This document shows, piece by piece, positions 1 to 9,280 of a stretch of DNA of 64,000 nt (position 1 is the stretch's first letter; every line of letters begins with the position of its first letter). Source of the stretch: Streptomyces sp. 7-21 (GTDB lineage: Bacteria > Actinomycetota > Actinomycetes > Streptomycetales > Streptomycetaceae); contig NZ_JAERRL010000008.1 in assembly GCF_016741785.1 (NCBI RefSeq), positions 124,001 to 188,000 on the forward strand, in the 5' to 3' direction. The position numbers were made by a program, and so were the translations under genes. Under the pieces are notes generated by a model. The model did no database searches. It worked only from the letters and a program-made list of their open reading frames with translations, and was not told the DNA's origin.

Positions 1-506
1 TGCACGGGCTGCTCCAGACCGAGGAGTACGCCCGCGCCCTGTTCCAGGCCAGTGCCCCGCAGGCCACCGCCCAGGAGACGGAACGGCGGGTGGAGCTCCA
101 GATGCGGCGGCAGGAGCTGCTGCGCCGCCCCGAGCCGCCGCGGCTGTGGGTGGTGCTGGACGAGACGGTGCTGCGGTGGCCGGTCGGCGGCGCCGCCGTG
201 ATGCGGGCGCAGATCGACCACCTGATCGGCATGCTCGCCCAGCCCCACGTGACCGTGCAGATCATGCCGTTCGGCCACGGGCCGCATCCGGCGCTGCGGG
301 CGGGCTCGTTCCATGTGCTGCGTTTCCAGGCGCCCGAACTGCCCGACGTTGTCTACCTCGACGGCCTGCGGGAGATGACGTACCTGGACAAGACGGAGGA
401 CGTGCTGGCGTACCGGGAGTCCCTGGACCGCCTGGGCGCGCAGGCGGCGCCTCCGGCCCGCACGGAGGCGCTGCTGACGGCGCTGCGCCGGGAGTTCAGC
501 GGCTGA
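1..506 (+). CDS. XRE-family regulator, DUF5753 C-terminal part (5' truncated)
   Basis: Only the last 167 codons are inside the window; the frame is open from position 3. The fragment begins with [14 protein letters not shown] and later has the arginine-rich [17 protein letters not shown] segment. Both are hallmarks of the DUF5753 effector domain that follows an HTH domain in the many XRE regulators of Streptomyces (WhiJ-like). The HTH part must lie upstream of the window. Its TGA is convergent with the ABC permease gene and overlaps it by 11 bp, so no DUF397 partner follows it directly. The ligand and targets are unknown. Confidence 0.85.
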   Translation, partial: HGLLQTEEYARALFQASAPQATAQETERRVELQMRRQELLRRPEPPRLWVVLDETVLRWPVGGAAVMRAQIDHLIGMLAQPHVTVQIMPFGHGPHPALRAGSFHVLRFQAPELPDVVYLDGLREMTYLDKTEDVLAYRESLDRLGAQAAPPARTEALLTALRREFSG

Positions 507-1328
507 GCCGCTGGAACGCGCGGACGGTCAGGGGCACGGCGACGGCGCAGATGAGCAGCGGCCAGACCACCGCCATCAGGCCGGTGTGCTGCTCCACCCA
601 GCTGTCGCCGGAGGCGACGGGGTTGCCGAACAGGTCGCGCACCGCGCCCGCCGTCGCGGAGACCGGATTCCAGGCCGCGAGGAAGCCCAGCCAGCCGGGC
701 ATCAGCGACGGCGGGGTGAAGACGCTGGAGACCATGCCGAACGGGAAGGCGACAGCGTAGAGATTGCCCGCCGCCTCCTGGCCGGGCACCAGCAGGCCGA
801 GCCAGATTCCTACCCAGATCAGGCAGAAGCGCAGGAGCAGCAGCAGGAGAAACGCGTACAGCGTCGCAAGCGGGCTGCCGTGAGGGCGCCAGCCGATCGC
901 CAGGGCGATGGCCGCCATGACGGCGAGGTCGACCGCGGCCTGGATCAGGTCGGACACGGCCCGCCCGGAGACGATGGCTGACGGCGCCATGGGCATGGAG
1001 CGGAAGCGGTCGGTGACGCCCTTATCCTTCTCGATGGCGACGACCACGGCGGTGTTCATGAAGCCGACGGCCATCGTCATCGCGAACATGCCGGGCATGG
1101 CGTAGTCCTTGAAGTCCGTGAAGTCCGCCCCGCCGCCGATGTCCATGGCGCTGCCGAAGACGTAGACGAACAGCAGCACGGAGACGACCGGGAAGCCGAG
1201 CTGCCAGGCGATGTTCGCCGGCTGCTTCACCAGGTGTGTCAGGTCGCGCCTGACGATGGTCAGGCAGTCGGCGACCGTCCAGTACAGGCGGCGTTCGGGG
1301 CCGGTCACGCCGGGGTGGCTGGCGGCGC

Positions 1329-1332
<4 letters not shown>
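496..1332 (-). CDS. ABC-2 type transporter permease (DrrB-like)
   Basis: A 278-residue integral membrane subunit of an exporter. It has about six hydrophobic segments and an N-terminal cytoplasmic stretch ending in [12 protein letters not shown], typical of daunorubicin-resistance DrrB-type permeases. The ATG overlaps the stop of the ATPase gene in an ATGA, so translation is very likely coupled and the two proteins form one transporter. The substrate cannot be deduced. Drug or lipid export is the usual role of this family. Expression should follow the ATPase promoter and the TetR operators at 2316-2361. Confidence 0.9.
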
Positions 1333-2294
<962 letters not shown>

Positions 2295-2315
2295 ATCCCC
2301 CTCCTCAAAGAAACT

Positions 2316-2361
2316 GGGTACGGCGTACCCAACTATAGCCCTCACCGCGTACGGCGTACCT
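2316..2361. promoter_or_regulatory. Paired palindromic TetR operators
   Basis: Two copies of the core GTACGGCGTAC: one inside GGGTACGGCGTACCC at 2316-2330, one in GCGTACGGCGTACC at 2347-2360. Their centres are about 31 bp apart, close to three helical turns. They lie in the divergent promoter region between the DrrA-like gene and the TetR gene, one copy just downstream of the putative TATAGT -10. Repression of both genes by the adjacent TetR protein is inferred. Confidence 0.75.
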
Positions 2362-2398
2362 AGATTTCTGAGACGGGGCCGCCCCGGCGCGGGCGAGA

Positions 2399-3205
2399 AT
2401 GAACGGCATGACGACGGTGCACAGCGGCGGCGGCGCCGACCCCGCGAAGAGCCTGCGGCTCCTGTGGCAGGGCAGGCAGAAGCCCAGCCGGGGGCCCAAG
2501 CCAGGGCTGGAGCTCGACGACATCGTGACGGCGGCCGTCGCGCTCGCCGACCGGGAGGGCATCGGGGCGCTGTCGATGCGCAAGGTCGCCGCCGAGATGG
2601 GCGTCGGCACCATGACGCTCTACCGCTACGTGCCGGGCAAGAGCGAGCTGCTGGCCCTGATGCTCGACCACGTCCAGGCGCCCGACGAGGCGGAGGAGAA
2701 GGCGCTCCGCGAGCTGGGGCCCGGCCAGTGGCGCGCGGCGCTGGAGCGGATCGGCGAGTCGACGTTCCGGCTCTACCTGCGGCACCCCTGGCTGGTCCAG
2801 GTCAACCAGAGCCGGCCACTGCTCGGCCCCAACGCGCTGCGCGGCTTCGACACCACGCTCGCCGTCCTCGCCCCTCTCAACCTGAGCGACCAGGACCGGA
2901 TCTCCGTCGTCAGCATGATCGACTCACTCGTCACCGGCATGGCCCGCACCCAGATCCTCCAGCAGCAGGCCGTCCAGGAGTCGGGCATCAGCGACGAGGA
3001 GTTCTGGGCCGCCCAGGAGACGGTGCTGAACACCGCCGCGGAGCCCGGTGACTTCCCGCACGTCTTCGCGCTGGACGACAACTCCTTCGACCTCAGCCAC
3101 GAGGAGACGATGCGCTTCGCCCTGGCCCGGCTCCTCGACGGCCTTGAAGCCTTCCTGGCGGCCCGCCGCCAGCGGGCCGGAGACTCCGGGGCGGCGGAAG
3201 ACTGA
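2399..3205 (+). CDS. TetR/AcrR-family repressor
   Basis: 268 residues. The N-terminal HTH (about residues 40-85) contains LSMRKVAAEMGVGTMTLYRYV, a classic TetR recognition helix region. The long C-terminal domain resembles the TetR_C_1 ligand-binding class. It is divergent from the DrrAB-like exporter and flanked by two GTACGGCGTAC palindromes, so it most likely represses the exporter and itself until a drug-like ligand binds. The start is either the ATG at 2399 or the one at 2408; neither has a strong ribosome site. Confidence 0.9.
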   Translation: MNGMTTVHSGGGADPAKSLRLLWQGRQKPSRGPKPGLELDDIVTAAVALADREGIGALSMRKVAAEMGVGTMTLYRYVPGKSELLALMLDHVQAPDEAEEKALRELGPGQWRAALERIGESTFRLYLRHPWLVQVNQSRPLLGPNALRGFDTTLAVLAPLNLSDQDRISVVSMIDSLVTGMARTQILQQQAVQESGISDEEFWAAQETVLNTAAEPGDFPHVFALDDNSFDLSHEETMRFALARLLDGLEAFLAARRQRAGDSGAAED

Positions 3206-3488
3206 GGGCGCCCTCGTCCCGCGGTCCGGGGGCGTGCCCGGGTGAGCGCCCTGCCGTACCCGCTCCCGGTGGCCCCGCCAGGCGGGCCCGGGCAGCGGTT
3301 CCCTGCGGCTCGGTGTACCGCCCGGCAGCGGTGCCGCCCGCCGGGGACGATGACGCCGGTGTGACGCCCGGCGTACGGGCTTGCGGTGGCACGGCGGGAC
3401 GCGCCGCCACAGAATGGAAAAACCGGGGCACGGCCACTGCCCGTTCCCGTTCTTCCTCTCTCCTTTCCGGCTATGGAAGCGAGGCCCG
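3206..3488. other. Non-coding gap
   Basis: About 280 bases between the TetR gene and the next gene. It is GC-rich with several short inverted repeats, such as GGCGGGCCCGGGC-like tracts, but no frame with convincing codon use. It may hold the terminator of the TetR gene and the promoter of the gene at 3489. I cannot assign a specific element. Confidence 0.4.
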
Positions 3489-4661
3489 ATGAACCAACCC
3501 GCTGCCGCCGGAGCGCCGCAATCCCTTGAGTTCCGACTGCGGAATTTCATCGAGCACGAGAGCACCGACAGGGTCCTCGAGGGCGCCAGCGACGAAACGT
3601 GGCTGTCCGCGATCGGCCTGGACTCGTCCAGCTTCGCCCTGGCACCGGACGGCAGCGCCACGCTCGCCGAACTCCGGTCGCCGCTGGTGGGTGAGCTGAA
3701 GCAGCGGCGGGCCGAGTGGAAACCCAACCCGTACGTGCTGCTGCGGTTCGACCTGACGAAACCGGGCTCATGGCCGCGCACTTACACCACGACCCTGTTC
3801 CTCGTCGACAAGGACAACGAAAACCTGGCAGAGAGCTTCCGGCGCATCGAGGAGGAAGTCGGGAAATCGGCCAGAACCGCCGTGGTGAACGCGGCCCGCG
3901 CGGGCGGTGTGGCCGCGGGTTCCGCGCTGGCGGGACCGGTGGGGGCGGCGGCGCTCGGATTTCTCGCCGGGGAAATCGCGGGACCGGTCTACGACGCCAT
4001 CATCAGCGAGATCTACGAAGGGCTGCGGAACGAGGTGTTCCGGCCCATCCCGCTCACCCTGACCCTCAACAGCCTGGCACTCGCCTCCGGGCAGCCGGGG
4101 GTCAACTCGGAGCAGGTGCTGCGCATCAGGGAACACGGAGCGGACTACTCCCTGGCCTACGACTGGCACCTCGTCACCAGCCCCCAGACGGCCCCCGCCC
4201 CTCCCGGCGAGGAGGAGGGCGAGACGCCGGGAGAGACGGGCCCGGGGCGGCGGGCCGGTTCCCGGCCGGGACCGGGACACCACCCGGCGGGAACGCCCCC
4301 GGGGCAGGGACGAAGGCAGGCACAGCGGGAGACGGGGCCCGCGCCGCCACCGGTAGCGGCGCGGGATCACCCCTTGCGGCCGCGCGTGACGAGGTGGCGG
4401 ACCGCCAGGATGAGGAGGATGCCGGCGGCGAGGGTGGTGAAGGTGCCCCGGCTGAGCCCTTCGCCGTCCTCGCCGGCGGCGGAACCGCCGCGACCGCCCT
4501 CCTCCGCTTCCCGCTCGGCCCGCTCGTCCTCGCGCTGGACGGACTCCGGCAGCAGATCGCCCTGGAGGACCGAGGGCTCCACCACGCTGTTCACGCCCTC
4601 CGAGCCGAACATCAGCGCCCGCCCGTCCGGGGTGAACGTCACCGACTCGCCCTGCCGCTGA
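3489..4661 (+). CDS. Unrecognised protein with a Gly/Ala-rich hydrophobic centre; 3' end doubtful
   Basis: The first 240 or so residues look like a real protein: a mixed alpha/beta N-terminal half, then an amphipathic stretch, a Gly/Ala-rich hydrophobic segment (near residues 145-170) and a beta-rich tail with LTLTLNSLAL. The hydrophobic helix flanked by charged segments could insert in a membrane, but I know no family for it. The start at 3489 is preceded by GGAAGCGAGG. After about 4240 the frame turns Pro/Gly/Arg-rich, runs through a strong hairpin at 4338-4365 and continues 295 bp antisense to the next gene. A sequencing error or genuine frameshift near 4220-4330 is likely; another frame stops at 4354. 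Confidence 0.55.
   Translation: MNQPAAAGAPQSLEFRLRNFIEHESTDRVLEGASDETWLSAIGLDSSSFALAPDGSATLAELRSPLVGELKQRRAEWKPNPYVLLRFDLTKPGSWPRTYTTTLFLVDKDNENLAESFRRIEEEVGKSARTAVVNAARAGGVAAGSALAGPVGAAALGFLAGEIAGPVYDAIISEIYEGLRNEVFRPIPLTLTLNSLALASGQPGVNSEQVLRIREHGADYSLAYDWHLVTSPQTAPAPPGEEEGETPGETGPGRRAGSRPGPGHHPAGTPPGQGRRQAQRETGPAPPPVAARDHPLRPRVTRWRTARMRRMPAARVVKVPRLSPSPSSPAAEPPRPPSSASRSARSSSRWTDSGSRSPWRTEGSTTLFTPSEPNISARPSGVNVTDSPCR
4338..4365. terminator. Hairpin between convergent genes
   Basis: Perfect 10-bp arms CCCGCGCCGC and GCGGCGCGGG around an 8-nt loop, ending 2 bp before the stop codon of the convergent gene on the minus strand. It is a likely bidirectional terminator, and its position argues that the plus-strand gene should stop before it. 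Confidence 0.6.
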
Positions 4662-5416
4662 AGCGGCATCGAGACGCGGCGTGCGATGCGGTCCGGGGTG
4701 CCGCCGTCCGCGTCGGACCAGCGGTACATCCGGCACGTGAAGTAGCCCCGGAGGATCAGGCGGGTGCCGTCCGGGGAGAACGCGCCGTCGGTGACCCACT
4801 GGTCGATCTCGGCCACGGGGGTGAACGTGTTGACGCCGGAGACCGTCAGCTCCTCCGGCCCCGCGTAGAGGGTCGCGCTCCGGTCCTCCTTCTTGTCGAC
4901 GATGTAGGCCCGGCCGGTCACCGGGTGGATCATCAGGGCCTCGGCGTCGCGCGGCCCGTCCTCGTACTGCACCCGGTAGACGGTCGGCGCGATCGTGGCG
5001 TCGGCGAGGTTCTCCGGCTCGGGCAGCCGGTAGATCCAGACCTCCGGCCACTGGCCGCCGAAGTTGTCGCCGATGTCCCCGACGTACAGATCCCCCCGGG
5101 GGCCGACCGAGATGGCTTCCATGTCGCGGCCCTCGACGCCCTGGAGCGTGATCGTGGCCAGCGTCTCGCCCGTCTCACCGTCGATCGCGTAGACGGCGGG
5201 GGTGTAACCGCTGTCGTTGTGCGTCCAGTAGACGTTCTCGTGCCGCTGACTGGCCGCCAGCCCGCTGGACTCCGCGATGCCCGGGTCCTGGATCGTGAAG
5301 CCTGCGGGCTCGTCGGCACTGCCGGCGGCGGCCGGGGCCGCGCCCGTGAGCGCGGCGGTAGCGAGCAGCCCCATCACGGCGGCGGGGCGGGCAACGTGAT
5401 GCCAGTTCAGCAGCAT
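4367..5416 (-). CDS. Secreted beta-propeller-like protein with C-terminal membrane anchor
   Basis: 349 residues. It has a Sec-type signal peptide (ARPAAVMGLLATAALTGAA, then an Ala-rich cleavage region), repeated sheet-forming blocks such as WTHNDSGYTPAVYAIDG and GDLYVGDIGDN, and a C-terminal hydrophobic segment (about residues 318-335) before a short RKG tail. The repeats suggest a WD40/SMP-30-like propeller fold outside the membrane. A charged Glu/Arg linker precedes the anchor. No catalytic residues can be assigned. A 7-bp inverted repeat directly abuts the start codon. Confidence 0.75.
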   Translation of the reverse strand: MLLNWHHVARPAAVMGLLATAALTGAAPAAAGSADEPAGFTIQDPGIAESSGLAASQRHENVYWTHNDSGYTPAVYAIDGETGETLATITLQGVEGRDMEAISVGPRGDLYVGDIGDNFGGQWPEVWIYRLPEPENLADATIAPTVYRVQYEDGPRDAEALMIHPVTGRAYIVDKKEDRSATLYAGPEELTVSGVNTFTPVAEIDQWVTDGAFSPDGTRLILRGYFTCRMYRWSDADGGTPDRIARRVSMPLQRQGESVTFTPDGRALMFGSEGVNSVVEPSVLQGDLLPESVQREDERAEREAEEGGRGGSAAGEDGEGLSRGTFTTLAAGILLILAVRHLVTRGRKG

Positions 5417-5434
5417 GATGGCAAGCCTGCCATC
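5417..5434. promoter_or_regulatory. Inverted repeat abutting a start codon
   Basis: GATGGCA and TGCCATC arms around AGCC, ending at the base before the ATG at 5416. On the minus strand TAAGAT lies just upstream, so the repeat would cover the transcription start. It could be an operator or a small hairpin limiting translation. Confidence 0.45.
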
Positions 5435-5564
5435 TTAACCCGTGAGTACGGAAATAGCATCTTCCGTTTGTGGAGAATCTGACGTCACCGAAGAGATGTA
5501 GCGAGCCAGGAGTGAACAAAAGGAGGATTTATTACTCACATAAGTATCAAAACGGGCCTCCGCG

Positions 5565-5602
5565 TTGCAGCCCAGCCCCGGTGATCCATAGTTTCTGCCC
5601 CC
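5565..5602 (+). promoter_or_regulatory. Promoter for a leaderless transcript
   Basis: TTGCAG at 5565-5570, an 18-bp spacer, TAGTTT at 5589-5594, then 8 nt to the ATG at 5603. There is no Shine-Dalgarno sequence in CTGCCCCC before the start. Confidence 0.55.
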
Positions 5603-6130
5603 ATGAGTTATGGCCAAAACATGCAGCCGATGGCCGGTGCGGCTCCTGCGGGGGGCGCCGCACCTGCCGACAACAGGCTCCCGTTCTCCCTCGGGATCGG
5701 CGGCTCGGCTCTCGCCCTGCTGGGCTCCTGCCTGGCCTGGACATCCGTGTCCATGGAGGGCTTCCCCGGCGACGAAACTGTCGCTGGTATCGACGGTGAC
5801 GGCGTGTTCACGCTGATCACCTCGATCCTCGCGATCGCTGCCTTCGTGACCGGCATGGTGAAGCGGAACAACAAGATCGCCGCGTTCTCGCTGGTCCCGA
5901 GCCTGGTGACGCTCGTCTTCGCCGTGCTGAACTTCCTCGACCCGAAGCGGCTGGCCCGCAGTTATGCCGAGGACCAGGTGGACGCCGAGGTCACCTCGGA
6001 GCAGTTCGACCAGATCTTCGAGGGGTACGACTTCTCGACCGCGTTCGGCCTGTACCTGGTGATCATCGGCGTGCTGGCCGCCCTGGCCGGTGGGGTGATG
6101 ACCGCCATGAAGGCGCGTTCCAGCCAGTGA
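5603..6130 (+). CDS. Small four-helix membrane protein
   Basis: 175 residues. A Pro/Ala/Gly-rich N-terminus (about 25 residues) is followed by four hydrophobic segments, near residues 28-48, 66-85, 92-112 and 148-170. A soluble acidic loop (EDQVDAEVTSEQFDQIFEGYD) lies between the third and fourth helices. No family is recognised and no catalytic motif is seen. The gene appears to be transcribed alone as a leaderless mRNA and converges on the aldo/keto reductase gene, from which it is separated by a strong hairpin. Confidence 0.75.
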   Translation: MSYGQNMQPMAGAAPAGGAAPADNRLPFSLGIGGSALALLGSCLAWTSVSMEGFPGDETVAGIDGDGVFTLITSILAIAAFVTGMVKRNNKIAAFSLVPSLVTLVFAVLNFLDPKRLARSYAEDQVDAEVTSEQFDQIFEGYDFSTAFGLYLVIIGVLAALAGGVMTAMKARSSQ

Positions 6131-6171
6131 CACCGGTGAGTTCCGGCCAGAACTGACCGAAATCAAGCGGG

Positions 6172-6213
6172 CGACGGGCCCGGGCCGCTGCGGGGGGCGG
6201 TCCGGGCCCGTCG
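6172..6213. terminator. Bidirectional terminator hairpin
   Basis: 12-bp arms CGACGGGCCCGG and CCGGGCCCGTCG around a GC-rich loop. It lies between the convergent genes ending at 6130 and 6246. Confidence 0.7.
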
Positions 6214-6245
6214 TCATGCCGCCCGGCGCGCGCCGGACGCGCGGC

Positions 6246-7235
6246 TCACCAGGCGAACGCCTCCGGGCTCGGGCCGGGGCCGGGGAAGATCTCGTCGAGC
6301 GAGGCGAGCACCTCGTCGCTCAGCTTCAGCTCCACGGCGCGCAGCGCGCTCTCCAGCTGCGCCACGGTGCGCGGGCCGACGATCGGGCCCGTGACGCCCG
6401 GCCGGGTCAGCAGCCACGCCAGGGCCACCTCACCCGGCTCAAGCCCGTGCTTGGCCAGCAGGTCCTCGTACGCCTGGACGCGTTCCCGCGTCGCGCTGTC
6501 GGCCAGGGCGTCAGCGGCACGGCCGGAGGTGCGGCGGCCGCCCTCCTCCTGCTTCCTGATCACGCCGCCGAGCAGGCCGCCGTGCAGCGGCGACCACGGG
6601 ATGACGCCGAGGCCGTAGTCGATGGCCGCCGGGATGACCTCCATCTCGGCGCGGCGCTCGGCGAGGTTGTACAGGCACTGCTCGCTGACCAGGCCCACCA
6701 TGCCGCGCCGGGCGGCGGCCTCGTTGGCCTGGGCGATCTTGTAGCCGGGGAAGTTGGAGGAGCCCGCGTAGAGGATCTTGCCCTGCGTGATCAGGACGTC
6801 GATCGCCTGCCAGATCTCCTCGAACGGCGTGTTCCGGTCGATGTGGTGGAACTGGTAGACGTCGATGTAGTCGGTCTGGAGCCGCTTCAGGGACGCGTCG
6901 ACGGCCCGGCGGATATTGACTGCCGAGAGCTTGTCGTGGTTGGGCCACGCCGGATTCTCGGCGGCCATGTTGCCGTACACCTTGGTGGCGAGGACCACCT
7001 TGTCCCGGCGTCCCCCGCCCTTGGCGAACCAGTTGCCGATGATCGTCTCGGTGCGGCCCTTGTTCTCGCCCCAGCCGTAGACGTTGGCCGTGTCGAAGAA
7101 GTTCAGGCCCGCGTCCAGCGCCGCGTCCATGATGGCGTGGCTGTCGGGCTCGTCCGTCTGCGGCCCGAAGTTCATCGTGCCGAGCACGAGGCGGCTGACC
7201 TTGAGACCCGTGCGTCCAAGCTGCGTGTACTCCAT
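6246..7235 (-). CDS. Aldo/keto reductase
   Basis: 329 residues starting MEYTQLGRTGLKVSRLVLG, the usual AKR N-terminus. The catalytic tetrad is visible: Asp and Tyr in FFDTANVYGWGE, Lys in VLATKVYG and His in DVYQFHHID. This is the YajO/YdjG-like group that reduces aldehydes or ketones with NADPH in the cytosol. The open frame extends upstream to 7478, but the ATG at 7235 matches the family start. The substrate is unknown. It lies downstream of the MFS exporter genes on the same strand but is probably separate. Confidence 0.93.
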   Translation of the reverse strand: MEYTQLGRTGLKVSRLVLGTMNFGPQTDEPDSHAIMDAALDAGLNFFDTANVYGWGENKGRTETIIGNWFAKGGGRRDKVVLATKVYGNMAAENPAWPNHDKLSAVNIRRAVDASLKRLQTDYIDVYQFHHIDRNTPFEEIWQAIDVLITQGKILYAGSSNFPGYKIAQANEAAARRGMVGLVSEQCLYNLAERRAEMEVIPAAIDYGLGVIPWSPLHGGLLGGVIRKQEEGGRRTSGRAADALADSATRERVQAYEDLLAKHGLEPGEVALAWLLTRPGVTGPIVGPRTVAQLESALRAVELKLSDEVLASLDEIFPGPGPSPEAFAW

Positions 7236-7279
7236 GGGCACCAAGCCAACGCCCTGGAGTGCGCTCCAGGCAAGAGGCG

Positions 7280-7369
7280 TCAGCCGCCGCGTGCCGCGGC
7301 GATGACCACGACTGCCAGCAGGGTGACGAGGGCCGCGGTCATCAGCCGCGTGCGGGTCTTGGCGTTCAT
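7280..7369 (-). CDS. 29-residue single-helix membrane peptide coupled to an MFS exporter
   Basis: A short frame beginning MNAKTRTRL with a positively charged N-terminus, then a hydrophobic helix (TAALVTLLAVVVIAAA) and a short RGG end. Its ATG overlaps the TGA of the MFS gene as ATGA, which strongly suggests translational coupling. The charge pattern predicts an inside N-terminus and one transmembrane helix. I infer a small accessory subunit of the exporter. It is too short for most automated gene calls. From memory, similar peptides follow this type of MFS gene in other Streptomyces. Confidence 0.65.
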   Translation of the reverse strand: MNAKTRTRLMTAALVTLLAVVVIAAARGG

Positions 7370-8709
7370 CTTCCCAACCGTAGCCCGGTGTCCGCGGGCA
7401 CGAACGCCAGCGTCCGCCGTCCGCCGCGGCGGGTGATCCGCAGGCGCAGGCCGCCGATCCGGGCCAGGACGAGGGCAATGCCCAGTGCCGACAGAGCGCA
7501 GATGGCGCCGCCTGCCAGCAGCGCGACGCGCGGCCCGTAGGCGTCGGTCAGCCAGCCGGTCAGCGGGCCGCCGATGGGTGTGGAGCCGAGCAAGACCATC
7601 GTGAACAGGCTCACGACGCGGCCCCGCATCACCGGTTCGGACGCCAGCTGGACGCCCGAGTTCGCGGAGACGACGAAGCTCATGCTGGACAGGCCCACCG
7701 GCACCATCAGCGCCGCGAAGACGACGTAGGCGGGCGCAGCGGCCGAGACGACGAGCAGCACGCCGAAGACCGCGCCGGAGATGATGCTGAAGCGCAGCCA
7801 CCGCCCGCCGCGGTTGGCCGCGAACAGCGCGCCGGCGACGGAGCCGACGGCGACCAGGGAGTTCAGCACGCCGAAGCCGCCCGCGTCCGCGTGGAACACG
7901 TGGTCGGAGAAGGCGACGAGGAAGACCGGGAAGTTGAAGCCGAACGTGCCGATGAAGCCGACGAGCACGATCGCCCACAGCAGTTCGGGCCGGCTGCCGA
8001 CGTAGCGCAGTCCCTCTCTGAGCTGGCCCTTGCCGCGCGGGATGCGCTCGGAGGGGATGAGTTCCTCGGTGCGCATCAGCAGCAGGCCGGTGATCGGCGC
8101 GGCGAAGCCGAGCCCGTTGACCAGGAACGCCCAGCCGCTGCCGACCGCCGTGATCACGACGCCCGCGATGGCCGGGCCGATCAGGCGCGCGGACTGGAAG
8201 TTGGCCGAGTTCAGGGAGACGGCGTTGCGCAGCAGGTGGGGGCCGACCATCTCACTGACGAACGTCTGGCGGGCCGGCTTGTCCATCACGGTGACCAGGC
8301 CGAGCAGGAAGGCCAGCGTGTACACGTGGTAGACGTTGACGACGCCGGAGAGCGTGAGGGCGGCCAGCGACAGGCCGATGAGTCCCATGGCGGCCTGGGT
8401 GGCCAGCAGGATCCTGCGCTTGTCCAGGCGGTCGGCGAGGACGCCGCCGTAGAGGCCGAAGAGGAGCGTCGGCAGGAACTGGAGCGCCGTGGTCACCCCG
8501 ACCGCCGTGGCGGAGCCGGTGAGGTGGTGCACCAGCCAGTCCTGGGTGATGCGCTGCATCCAGGTACCGGTGTTGGACACCACGTTGCACAGGAAGAAGA
8601 TCCGGTAGTTCCGGATCTTCAGGGAGGCGAAGGTGCCCGTCGGGCGGGTTGAGTTGTCGAGGGGCTTATCGGGCACGGGTGCGGAGTCTGCTCCGGGTCC
8701 CGAACTCAA
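7366..8709 (-). CDS. MFS transporter, EntS/MFS_3-like exporter
   Basis: 447 residues with about twelve hydrophobic segments and the MFS loop 2-3 motif LADRLDKRR near residues 95-105. The start is a TTG at 8709, supported by AAGGAG nine bases upstream; no ATG lies in a suitable place. Multidrug or siderophore export is the usual role of MFS_3 proteins. Downstream it is ATGA-coupled to a 29-residue membrane peptide. Upstream on the same strand is a MarR regulator, which probably controls it. Confidence 0.9.
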   Translation of the reverse strand: MSSGPGADSAPVPDKPLDNSTRPTGTFASLKIRNYRIFFLCNVVSNTGTWMQRITQDWLVHHLTGSATAVGVTTALQFLPTLLFGLYGGVLADRLDKRRILLATQAAMGLIGLSLAALTLSGVVNVYHVYTLAFLLGLVTVMDKPARQTFVSEMVGPHLLRNAVSLNSANFQSARLIGPAIAGVVITAVGSGWAFLVNGLGFAAPITGLLLMRTEELIPSERIPRGKGQLREGLRYVGSRPELLWAIVLVGFIGTFGFNFPVFLVAFSDHVFHADAGGFGVLNSLVAVGSVAGALFAANRGGRWLRFSIISGAVFGVLLVVSAAAPAYVVFAALMVPVGLSSMSFVVSANSGVQLASEPVMRGRVVSLFTMVLLGSTPIGGPLTGWLTDAYGPRVALLAGGAICALSALGIALVLARIGGLRLRITRRGGRRTLAFVPADTGLRLGR

Positions 8710-8806
8710 AGGAAAACACTCCTTACTGGGGGTGCGGCGTGGCCGCGGGTCGTGCGGGATCGTGCGTGGCGTGGGTCCTTCTGCTTCGGGGGCAATTCCG
8801 GTGGCG

Positions 8807-9250
8807 CTACAGGTGCGCCAGCTTGTGCAGGACGGGGGCGGCGGCGCGGAGGCTGGCCCACTCGTCCTCGTCGAGCTGGCCCGCGAGCTGCGAGAGCCAC
8901 TCGTTCCGCTGGGCCTGGCTTGCCTTAAGGATCGCCTTGGCCTGGTCGGTGGCGGCGACGAGCTTCTGGCGCCGGTCCTGCGGATGCGGCTGAAGCTGGA
9001 CGAGGCCGCGGTCCTGGAGCACGGCGATGATCCGCGTCATCGACGGCGGCTGCACGTGCTCGGCGCGCGCCAGCTCCCCCAGGGGCATGGCGCCGCAGCG
9101 CACGAGGGTGCCGATGGCCGACATCTCCGCCAGGCTGAGGGTGCGGTCCACCCGGAGCTGACGGAGCCGGCGGGCGAGCCGGAGCACGCCCGTGCGCAGC
9201 TCATTCACCGCGGCGATGTCGTCGGCGGTGTCCAGCACGGTCTTGGGCAT
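8807..9250 (-). CDS. MarR-family regulator
   Basis: 147 residues with the winged-helix arrangement of MarR: helices around LSLAEMSAIGTLV, recognition region PPSMTRIIAVLQDRGLV, and wing HPQDRRQKLV. It precedes the MFS exporter on the same strand, a standard arrangement for a repressor of a drug exporter. The start ATG has no Shine-Dalgarno sequence. TAGTCT lies 6 nt before it, consistent with a leaderless transcript. An inverted repeat TTAG-N5-CTAA at 9268-9280 would allow autorepression. Confidence 0.92.
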   Translation of the reverse strand: MPKTVLDTADDIAAVNELRTGVLRLARRLRQLRVDRTLSLAEMSAIGTLVRCGAMPLGELARAEHVQPPSMTRIIAVLQDRGLVQLQPHPQDRRQKLVAATDQAKAILKASQAQRNEWLSQLAGQLDEDEWASLRAAAPVLHKLAHL

Positions 9251-9280
9251 GACACCAGACTAGCTCATTAGCTTTCCTAA
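9251..9280 (-). promoter_or_regulatory. MarR promoter and operator
   Basis: On the minus strand TAGTCT (9262-9257) lies 6 nt before the ATG at 9250. The inverted repeat TTAGCTTTCCTAA at 9268-9280 sits between the -10 and the -35 position, where a bound MarR dimer would block RNA polymerase. Confidence 0.6.

Noticed and set aside
5518..5525. AAAGGAGG ribosome site in a non-coding gap
   Set aside because: No ATG, GTG or TTG follows at the right distance, and the next gene starts 80 bases later.
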